Shown: positions 19,236-25,691 of the stretch, piece by piece
Position numbering within the stretch: the first letter of the stretch is position 1
How the letters are laid out: the number at the start of each line of letters is the position of its first letter
Assembly: GCF_015140455.1 (NCBI RefSeq)
Contig: NZ_AP024094.1
Span: forward strand, 930,001-994,000
Direction of reading: 5' to 3'
Length of the DNA: 64,000 bases
Source of the DNA: Jeongeupia sp. HS-3
GTDB taxonomy: Bacteria; Pseudomonadota; Gammaproteobacteria; Burkholderiales; Chitinibacteraceae
Notes under the pieces: generated by a model
Seen by the model: the letters and a program-made list of their open reading frames with translations, nothing else
Told to the model about the DNA's origin: nothing
Database searches by the model: none
Made by a program: the position numbers and the translations under genes

Positions 19236-20968
19236 GGCGCCTCCTTGCTGGACTCAAAGTCGCCCAGTGGCGACGTCGAGGTCTGCGGTAGAAAATCCTC
19301 ATCGGCGCCGGGTACGCTGTAATCGTAAGGCCAGCGGTGTACCTCCGGCAGGTCCGGCCCCCAGTTGCCGTGGCCGGGCGGTGTTTGCGGGGTTTGCCAT
19401 TCCAGCGTGGTCGCGCCCCACGGGTTCGGGCCGGACGGCTTGCCGTTGAACGCGCTGCGGACGAGGTTGTAGAGGAAAACCAGCTGGAACACGCCGACGA
19501 TCAGCGCGGCCACGGTGATGAAGGCGTTCAGCTGCTGCGCTGATGGCGGGATGAAGGCGTAGTTGTCGTACGCGTAATAGCGGCGCGGCATGCCGAGGAT
19601 GCCGAGGTAGTGCATCGGAAAGTAGATCGCGTAGCTGCCGACGAAGGTCACCCAGAAATGCAGCTTGCCGAGCGTGTCGTTCAGCATCCGGCCGGTGACT
19701 TTCGGGTACCAGTGATAGATGCCGCCGAAAATCGCCAGGATCGGCGAAACGCCCATCACCATGTGGAAGTGGGCGACGACGAAATAGGTGTTCGACAGCG
19801 GCATATCGGTGCTGACATTGCCGAGAAACAGCCCGGTCAGGCCGCCGATCACGAAGGTGCTGACGAAGCCGATGGCGAACAGCATGGGCACGGTCAGGTG
19901 GATGCTGCCGCGCCAGAGCGTGAGCAGCCAGTTGTAAACCTTGATCGCGGTCGGCACGGCGATGACCAGCGTGGTGGTGGCGAAAAAGAAACCGAAGTAG
20001 GGGTTCATGCCGCTCACGTACATATGGTGAGCCCATACGACGAAGCTGAGCACGCCGATGATGATGATGGCCCACACCATCATCCGGTAGCCGAAGATGT
20101 TCTTGCGCGCATGCGTGCTGAGAAGGTCGGACACGATGCCGAACGCAGGCAGCGCGACGATATAGACCTCGGGGTGGCCGAAGAACCAGAACAGGTGCTG
20201 GAACAGGATCGGGCTGCCGCCCTTGTAAGCCAGCGCCTGCCCCATCGACACCACGGCAGGCATGAAGAAGCTGGTACCGAGCAGCTTGTCGAACAGCATC
20301 ATCACCGCGCTGACGAACAGTGCCGGGAAGGCCAGCAGCGCCATGACGGTGGCGACCAGGATGCCCCACACCGTCAGCGGCAGCCGCATCAGCGTCATCC
20401 CGCGCGTGCGCGCCTGCAGCACAGTGGTCACGTAGTTGAGGCCGCCCATCGTCGCGGCGACGATGAAAATCGCCAGCGACACCAGCATCAGCACGATGCC
20501 GCCGCCGCTGCCGGGCGTGCCGGGCAGGATGGCTTGCGGCGGATACAGGGTCCAGCCCGCGCCGGTCGGCCCGCCGGGAACGAAGAAACTCGCCATCAGC
20601 ACCACGACGGCGAGCAGATACATCCAGTAGCTGAGCATGTTGAGGAAGGGGAACACCATGTCGCGGGCGCCGACCATCAACGGGATCAGGTAGTTGCCGA
20701 AGCCGCCGAGGAACAGCGCGGTCAGCAGGTAAATCACCATGATCATGCCGTGCATGGTGACGAACTGGTAATAGTGGGCCGCGTCGATAAAGGCAAAACG
20801 GCCGGGAAAACCGATCTGCAAACGAATCAGATTGGACAGCACCAGCGCCACCAGCCCGACCAGAATCGCGGTGACCGTGTACTGCACCGCGATCACCTTG
20901 TGGTCCTGACTCCACACATAGCGGGTCCAGAAACTGTGCGGCGCGTGTTCATGTTCCGAGTAGGCCAT
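19232..20968 (-). CDS. ctaD: cytochrome c oxidase subunit I
   Basis: Catalytic subunit of an aa3-type heme-copper oxidase. 578 residues with 12 or more membrane helices. Seen: the low-spin heme ligand in TMHG (H73), the D-channel glutamate and CuB/Tyr motif GHPEVY (265-269), the CuB histidines HH (314-315), and the heme ligands VAHFHMVMG (about 398-402). The GHPEVY motif places it in the A1 type of the superfamily. The C-terminal ~70 residues are hydrophilic. Confidence 0.95.
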   Translation of the reverse strand: MAYSEHEHAPHSFWTRYVWSQDHKVIAVQYTVTAILVGLVALVLSNLIRLQIGFPGRFAFIDAAHYYQFVTMHGMIMVIYLLTALFLGGFGNYLIPLMVGARDMVFPFLNMLSYWMYLLAVVVLMASFFVPGGPTGAGWTLYPPQAILPGTPGSGGGIVLMLVSLAIFIVAATMGGLNYVTTVLQARTRGMTLMRLPLTVWGILVATVMALLAFPALFVSAVMMLFDKLLGTSFFMPAVVSMGQALAYKGGSPILFQHLFWFFGHPEVYIVALPAFGIVSDLLSTHARKNIFGYRMMVWAIIIIGVLSFVVWAHHMYVSGMNPYFGFFFATTTLVIAVPTAIKVYNWLLTLWRGSIHLTVPMLFAIGFVSTFVIGGLTGLFLGNVSTDMPLSNTYFVVAHFHMVMGVSPILAIFGGIYHWYPKVTGRMLNDTLGKLHFWVTFVGSYAIYFPMHYLGILGMPRRYYAYDNYAFIPPSAQQLNAFITVAALIVGVFQLVFLYNLVRSAFNGKPSGPNPWGATTLEWQTPQTPPGHGNWGPDLPEVHRWPYDYSVPGADEDFLPQTSTSPLGDFESSKEAP

Positions 20969-20977
20969 GACATTCCC

Positions 20978-22126
20978 TTACCGCTGCGCGGTATTCGCCG
21001 CAGGTTTGCCGGACAGCGATTTGATATAGGCGATCAGCGCGTTCACCTCCTGATCGCTCAGCTCGGCTTTCGGCATGATGGGCTGGAAGCCGTCGACCAG
21101 CGTGGCGTTCGGCGCGGTGATCGCTTCCTTGAGATAAACGTCGTCGACCAGCGCGGTCTTGCCGCCCGCCAGCCGCTCGCGCTTGCCGTACAGGTCCTGC
21201 CAGCCCGGGCCGACGCCGGAACTGGTGGTCGGGCTGTGGCAGGCTACGCAGCCCTTGCTTTGCGCCAGCGCCTGCCCCTGGCTGACGAGCGTCGCTCCCG
21301 GCGTCGCCGCCGTCTCGGGTTTGGCGGTGGCTGCGGAGGGCGAAGTCGCCACGCCCGCTTGCTGTTTGTCCAGCCATGCCCGATACGCGGTTTCATCATC
21401 GACCACCACGTAGCCGCGCATATTGGCGTGGCCCACGCCGCACAACTGCGCGCACAGGATCTCGAAGCGCCCGGTCTTGGTCGGGGTGAGCCAGAGCGAG
21501 GTGACCATGCCCGGCACCAGATTCATCCGGGTGCGAAACGGCTGGACAAAAAAATCATGCAGCACGTCTTGCGAGCGCAGCAGGATTTTCACCGGCTGAT
21601 TGACCGGCAAATGCACTTCGGGGGCGTTGATCAGCACATCGTCCCGCCCGCGCGGGTCGGCCGGGTTCTGGCCAAAGGGATTGGCCGGGCTGATAAAGCG
21701 CACGTCGGTCGATCCCAGCCGGCCATCGTGGCCGGGCAGGCGGAAGCGCCATTGCCATTGCTGGCCGACCACCTCGATGACCGCCGCCTGTGGAGGTGCG
21801 CGAATGAGGTCGGCATAAACAAACAGTCCCGGCGCCAGCATGGCGGCGATGCCTATTGCGGTCAGCCCGATCAGCCATAGTTCCAGCTTGCGATTGCCCG
21901 GCTGGTAGGCGGCGCGATGGCCGTCGCGGCGGCGGAAACGGACAAGGCAGTACGCGATGAAAACATTGACCGCGACGAATACCGCGCCGGTGATCAGCAA
22001 GGTGATGGCCAGCGTGGTGTCGATCAGCCCCCAGTTGGAGGCCAGCGGCGTATACCACCACGGGCTGAGGGCGTGGAACAGAATCGCGGCGATGACCAGT
22101 ACGATCAATACGATTGCGAGCGCCAT
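20978..22126 (-). CDS. ctaC: cytochrome c oxidase subunit II with fused cytochrome c domain
   Basis: 382 residues: two membrane helices (about 1-20, 38-60), a third hydrophobic stretch at 84-106, a cupredoxin domain and a C-terminal class I cytochrome c. CuA ligands are H190 (VLHDFF) and C225/C229/H233/M236 in CAQLCGVGHANM. The residue between the cysteines that is usually Glu is Gln (Q227). The heme c motif GCVACH (C293, C296, H297) makes this a caa3-type oxidase. It is the first gene of the operon ctaC-ctaD-III-like-ctaE-IV. Confidence 0.93.
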   Translation of the reverse strand: MALAIVLIVLVIAAILFHALSPWWYTPLASNWGLIDTTLAITLLITGAVFVAVNVFIAYCLVRFRRRDGHRAAYQPGNRKLELWLIGLTAIGIAAMLAPGLFVYADLIRAPPQAAVIEVVGQQWQWRFRLPGHDGRLGSTDVRFISPANPFGQNPADPRGRDDVLINAPEVHLPVNQPVKILLRSQDVLHDFFVQPFRTRMNLVPGMVTSLWLTPTKTGRFEILCAQLCGVGHANMRGYVVVDDETAYRAWLDKQQAGVATSPSAATAKPETAATPGATLVSQGQALAQSKGCVACHSPTTSSGVGPGWQDLYGKRERLAGGKTALVDDVYLKEAITAPNATLVDGFQPIMPKAELSDQEVNALIAYIKSLSGKPAANTAQR

Positions 22127-22342
22127 GGGATGTTACCTGTCGCTTGGCCCCAAACGCGCCGATGGGTGCTATGCCCATGCGCGCTGGTGTCGTTTCAAGC
22201 TAGCACATCGTCATCGGCGCACCGGCTTTGCGCGGTAATCGGGCGACGGCCTGCGGTTTTGTCCGGCATCGGGTGATCCAGGGGCTGTCGCTTAGGCTAA
22301 AAATCTGTTCCCGATCTTGTTGCGTGATTTCCTGATCGGGGC

Positions 22343-22360
22343 TCGGCACGCAACTTGCTT
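22343..22360 (+). promoter_or_regulatory. sigma-54-type promoter before nasT
   Basis: CGGCACG-N4-TTGCT, with the -24 GG at 22345-22346 and the -12 GC at 22357-22358, ten bases apart as required. It differs from TGGCACG-N4-TTGC only in the first T. Transcription would start near 22370, which supports the nasT start at 22396 rather than 22366. Confidence 0.55.
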
Positions 22361-22395
22361 GAACTATGCTGATTCATTTGCAAAATCGTGCCCCT

Positions 22396-22971
22396 ATGCT
22401 CCGCGTCCTCCTCGTCAACGATACCGCCAAGCCCATCGGCACCCTGCGCGATGCGCTGGCGTGCGCCGGCTACACGGTGATCGCCGAGGTCAATGGCGCC
22501 GCGGCCTTGCTGCATGCGGTGGAGTCGCAACGCCCCGATGTGGTGATCATCGATACCGAATCGCCATCGCGCGACACGCTCGAACAACTCGCGGTGATGG
22601 GCCACGCCGCGCCGCGACCAGTGGTGATGTTCGCCGATCGCTGCGAGCCGCTGGCGATGCGCGCGGCGGTCAGCGCTGGCGTCACCGCCTACGTGGTCGA
22701 TCACGTCGGCGCCGACAAGCTCGCACCGATCATCGACGTGGCGCTGGCGCGTTTCGAGGAAGAGGCGCGGCTGAAAAAGCGCCTTGCCAATGCCGAGCAG
22801 CAGCTGGCCGACCGCAAGCTGATCGACCGCGCCAAGGGCATCCTGATGGACAAACGCGGCCTGTCCGAGGCCGAGGCGTTTACCACGCTGCGTGATCAGG
22901 CAATGAAGCAGGGAATCAAGATCGCCGAAGTGGCGCGCCAACTGATCGCAATGGCCGATTTGCTCGGTTAA
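22396..22971 (+). CDS. nasT: ANTAR-domain transcription antiterminator NasT
   Basis: 191 residues: a receiver-like domain (LRVLLVNDT at the start) that keeps an aspartate around DVVIIDTE, a coiled coil, and a C-terminal ANTAR RNA-binding domain (RAKGILMDKRGLSEAEAF, then LRDQAMKQG). ANTAR proteins bind paired hexaloop hairpins in nascent RNA and prevent termination. Just such hairpins precede the nitrate transporter gene. The ATG at 22396 is preferred because the predicted promoter start lies downstream of the alternative ATG at 22366. No clear Shine-Dalgarno is seen. It is followed by nasS after 15 bases. Confidence 0.9.
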   Translation: MLRVLLVNDTAKPIGTLRDALACAGYTVIAEVNGAAALLHAVESQRPDVVIIDTESPSRDTLEQLAVMGHAAPRPVVMFADRCEPLAMRAAVSAGVTAYVVDHVGADKLAPIIDVALARFEEEARLKKRLANAEQQLADRKLIDRAKGILMDKRGLSEAEAFTTLRDQAMKQGIKIAEVARQLIAMADLLG

Positions 22972-22986
22972 GCGCGAGGAAAAAAC

Positions 22987-24147
22987 ATGTCCCACCTCTA
23001 CGAATCGCTGCCGGGCTACCGGATCACCGGCTCCGACGCGCCCGAAAAAACCGTGCTCAAGCTTGGCTTCGTGCCGCTGTCCGATTGTGCGCCGCTGGTG
23101 GTCGCCAAGGTGCTCGACCTTGGCCGTGCGCACGGCATCGCCATCGAGTTGCACCGTCAGCCGTCGTGGGCGGCGGTGCGCGACAAGCTGCTCTCGGGCG
23201 AACTGGATGCCGCGCATTCGCTGTACGGCCTCGTCTACGGCGTGCAACTTGGCATCGGCGGGCCGCAGGCCGATATGGCCGTGCTGATGACGCTGAACCA
23301 GAACGGCCAGGCGATCACGCTCTCGAACCGGCTGGCGGATGCCTTGCAGTCCGGGCGCAATCTGCGCGAGCTGCTGACGTTCGAGTCGCGCCGCCACGTG
23401 CTGGCGCAGACCTTCCCGACCGGCACGCACGCGATGTGGCTGTATTACTGGCTGGCATCGCAAGGCATACATCCGCTCGACGACGTGAAGTGCGTGGTGA
23501 TTCCGCCGCCGCAAATGAGCGCTGCACTGGCGTCCGGCGTGCTCGACGGCTATTGCGCCGGCGAGCCGTGGCACGCGGTGGCCGAGGCCGAAGGTCATGG
23601 GCGCACGGTGATCCGCAGCGGCGAAATCTGGCCCGACCACCCGGAGAAAGTACTCGCGTGCCGGCGTGACTTCGTGACCCGTTGCCCGAACGCCGCGCGG
23701 GCGCTGACGATGACGCTGCTCGAGGCCTGCCGCTGGCTTGACGATCCGGGCCATCGCCGCGAAGCCGCCGGCTGGCTGTCCGGCCCCGGCTACGTCGGCC
23801 GCGGCAGCCAGCTGATCATGCCCCGGCTGTTGGGTGACTACGGCCGCTTGGGCGATACCGCACCCTTGATGCGTTTCTTTGGCGGCGGCAGCGTCAACTA
23901 TCCCTATCTGTCGGACGGCCTGTGGTTCCTTAGCCAGTACCGGCGCTGGGGTTTGTTGCAGGGCGATATCGATCTGCTCGCCATCGCCCGCGGCATCAAC
24001 CAGACCGCGCTGTACGACGAAGCCGCCTCAAGCCTCGGGGTGATGCAGCCCGCCAGCGCCATGCGCAGCAGTACGCTGATCGACGGCAAGGTCTGGGACG
24101 GTCGCGACCCGCAGGGCTATGCCGACGGTTTCGACATCCGCGCCTAG
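22987..24147 (+). CDS. nasS: nitrate sensor NasS (NrtA/CmpA-like)
   Basis: 386 residues related to the substrate-binding proteins of nitrate/bicarbonate transporters (LKLGFVPLSDCAPLVVAK, GELDAAHSLYGL, CVVIPPPQMSAAL, GYCAGEPWH). It has no signal peptide or lipobox, so it is cytoplasmic as expected for the NasS sensor. Known role: without nitrate, NasS binds and holds NasT, and nitrate binding releases NasT to act on leader RNA. It sits between nasT and the nitrate operon. The order nasT-nasS is the reverse of the better known nasS-nasT. Confidence 0.9.
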   Translation: MSHLYESLPGYRITGSDAPEKTVLKLGFVPLSDCAPLVVAKVLDLGRAHGIAIELHRQPSWAAVRDKLLSGELDAAHSLYGLVYGVQLGIGGPQADMAVLMTLNQNGQAITLSNRLADALQSGRNLRELLTFESRRHVLAQTFPTGTHAMWLYYWLASQGIHPLDDVKCVVIPPPQMSAALASGVLDGYCAGEPWHAVAEAEGHGRTVIRSGEIWPDHPEKVLACRRDFVTRCPNAARALTMTLLEACRWLDDPGHRREAAGWLSGPGYVGRGSQLIMPRLLGDYGRLGDTAPLMRFFGGGSVNYPYLSDGLWFLSQYRRWGLLQGDIDLLAIARGINQTALYDEAASSLGVMQPASAMRSSTLIDGKVWDGRDPQGYADGFDIRA

Positions 24148-24194
24148 CCCTTGGCGGATGGGCGGCGCTGATGCGCCGATCGGTGATGTTGCAG

Positions 24195-24213
24195 TGCGCA
24201 AATGCTGTGCGCA
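24195..24213 (+). promoter_or_regulatory. 19-bp palindrome upstream of nas promoter
   Basis: TGCGCA (24195-24200), seven bases, TGCGCA (24208-24213). The half-site spacing differs from the NtrC consensus, so it may be a weak second NtrC site or another operator. Confidence 0.35.
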
Positions 24214-24225
24214 TGGCGTGCCGAT

Positions 24226-24242
24226 TGCACCGATGCGGTGCA
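24226..24242 (+). promoter_or_regulatory. NtrC-type binding site
   Basis: TGCACC-GATGC-GGTGCA, a perfect 17-bp dyad. It matches the NtrC consensus TGCACYA-N3-TRGTGCA apart from a symmetrical change of the inner A/T to G/C. It lies about 90 bp upstream of the predicted start, a normal enhancer distance for sigma-54 activation. Confidence 0.7.
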
Positions 24243-24305
24243 CCAGGCCGGGGCGGTATGACCCGAAAAGCCAGCAAATCCCGAGCGTGAATGAAAACCG
24301 TGATC

Positions 24306-24321
24306 TGGCACGGCCTTTGCT
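24306..24321 (+). promoter_or_regulatory. sigma-54 promoter of the nitrate assimilation operon
   Basis: TGGCACG-GCCT-TTGCT matches the consensus TGGCACG-N4-TTGCW at every defined position (GG at 24307-24308, GC at 24319-24320). Transcription should begin about 12 bases after the GC, near 24332. The RNA would therefore start at or next to the first leader hairpin. Confidence 0.85.
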
Positions 24322-24330
24322 GAAGATGAG

Positions 24331-24396
24331 GTGAGCGGCACAACGGCGTGCCGCTCACTGAATCAGAAGTGAAGGCCAACGGCGGTTTTCAGCTTC
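24331..24396 (+). promoter_or_regulatory. tandem ANTAR-target hairpins (NasT binding leader)
   Basis: Hairpin P1 has stem GTGAGCGGCAC (24331-24341), loop AACGGC (24342-24347) and stem GTGCCGCTCAC (24348-24358). Hairpin P2 has stem TGAAGGCC (24370-24377), loop AACGGC (24378-24383) and stem GGTTTTCA (24384-24391), extended by GAAG/CTTC with one bulged G. Both hexaloops have A at position 1 and G at position 4, the known ANTAR recognition signature. The adjacent nasT gene encodes the ANTAR protein. Confidence 0.85.
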
Positions 24397-24402
24397 AAGG
24401 AC

Positions 24403-24453
24403 AACGGCGTCCCTTCGCACCCCACGGTGCGGATGGACGCCGTTTTTGTTTTG
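24403..24453 (+). terminator. regulated intrinsic terminator in the nas leader
   Basis: Outer stem AACGGCGTCC (24403-24412) with GGACGCCGTT (24435-24444), an inner stem CGCACC (24416-24421)/GGTGCG (24426-24431), then T-rich TTTTTGTTTTG. It ends about 25 bases before the transporter ATG, so it must be bypassed for expression. Placed after the ANTAR hairpins, it is the expected attenuator. Confidence 0.85.
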
Positions 24454-24475
24454 CCATCGAGCTTGGGAGAGTGTC

Positions 24476-25678
24476 ATGAACCGTTCCTTCTGGCGTGCCG
24501 GGCATACGCCGACGCTGTTTTCCGCCTTCCTTTATTTCGACCTCAGCTTCATGGTCTGGTATCTGCTCGGACCGATGCAGGTGCAGATTGCCGGCGATCT
24601 GAACCTCAGTACCCAGCAGCGCGCCTTGATGGTGGCGACGCCGATTCTGGCCGGGGCGATCCTGCGTCTGGTCATGGGCGTGTTGGTTGACCGGATCGGC
24701 GCCAAGCGCGCCGGGTTGATCGGTCAGCTCATCGTCATCGTCGCCTTGCTCACCGCCTGGCAGGTCGGTTTTTCGACCCTGACCGGCGCGCTGACGCTGG
24801 GGCTGTTCCTCGGTGTCGCCGGCGCGTCGTTCGCCGTCGCGCTGCCGCTGGCATCGCGCTGGTATCCGCCTGAGCATCAAGGCACGGCAATGGGCATCGC
24901 CGGCGCCGGCAACTCGGGCACCGTGCTTGCGGCGCTGTTTGCGCCGATGCTGGCGGTCGCCTTCGGCTGGCAGAACGTGTTTGGTCTGGCGTGCATTCCG
25001 CTGGTGATCACGCTGCTGGTCTATGCCCGCAATGCCAAGGATGCGCCGGGTGCCGCGCCGAAGAAAAAGCTTGCCGACTACCTGGCCGTGCTCGGTGAGA
25101 AAGATGCGTGGTGGTTCATGTTCTTTTACGCGATCACCTTCGGCGGTTTCGCAGGCTTTGCCAGCGCCTTGCCCGGTTACTTCCACGATCAGTTCGGCTT
25201 CGATGCCAAGACGGCCGGTTTGTACACCGCCGCCTGCGTGCTGGCCGGTTCGGTGATGCGCCCGATCGGCGGCGTGCTGGCCGACAAGGTTGGCGGCACC
25301 AAGTCACTGCTCGTCGTCTACACCGCAACGGCCTGCCTGATCGCCGCCGCCGGTTTCGGCCTTGGTGGCTCGGCGGGGGCGGTGACGTTGTTCATCGCCG
25401 CGATGCTCTGCCTTGGTGCCGGCAACGGCGCGGTGTTCCAGCTGGTGCCGCAACGCTTCGGCAAGGAAATCGGCGTCATGACCGGGCTGATCGGCATGGC
25501 CGGTGGCGTCGGCGGCTTCGCACTGGCGGCAAGCCTGGGCGCGATCAAGCAGGCGACCGGCGATTATTCGACCGGCCTGTGGTTGTTCGCCTGCATTGCC
25601 GCACTGGGCTGGATGAGCCTTGCCGGGGTGAAGCAACGGTGGCGCAGTGACTGGTCCGTCGCAGCCGCCCGCGTTTAA
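24476..25678 (+). CDS. nasA: nitrate/nitrite transporter, NNP family
   Basis: 400-residue major facilitator protein with about 12 membrane helices. It shows the NNP nitrate signature GIAGAGNSGTVLAALFAP and the partly similar GNGAVFQLVPQRF in the second half. The arginine in AGAILRLVMG and the MFS loop VDRIGAKR are present. The ATG at 24476 follows GGGAG. An upstream ATG at 24446 falls inside the terminator. As first gene of the operon, it imports nitrate for the reductases encoded behind it. Confidence 0.93.
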   Translation: MNRSFWRAGHTPTLFSAFLYFDLSFMVWYLLGPMQVQIAGDLNLSTQQRALMVATPILAGAILRLVMGVLVDRIGAKRAGLIGQLIVIVALLTAWQVGFSTLTGALTLGLFLGVAGASFAVALPLASRWYPPEHQGTAMGIAGAGNSGTVLAALFAPMLAVAFGWQNVFGLACIPLVITLLVYARNAKDAPGAAPKKKLADYLAVLGEKDAWWFMFFYAITFGGFAGFASALPGYFHDQFGFDAKTAGLYTAACVLAGSVMRPIGGVLADKVGGTKSLLVVYTATACLIAAAGFGLGGSAGAVTLFIAAMLCLGAGNGAVFQLVPQRFGKEIGVMTGLIGMAGGVGGFALAASLGAIKQATGDYSTGLWLFACIAALGWMSLAGVKQRWRSDWSVAAARV

Positions 25679-25691
25679 GGAGTGATTCAAC

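Noticed and set aside
19610..21880. Long plus-strand open frame opposite the oxidase genes
   Set aside because: Antisense to ctaD/ctaC, with a His/Arg/Gln-rich composition typical of shadow frames and no domain.
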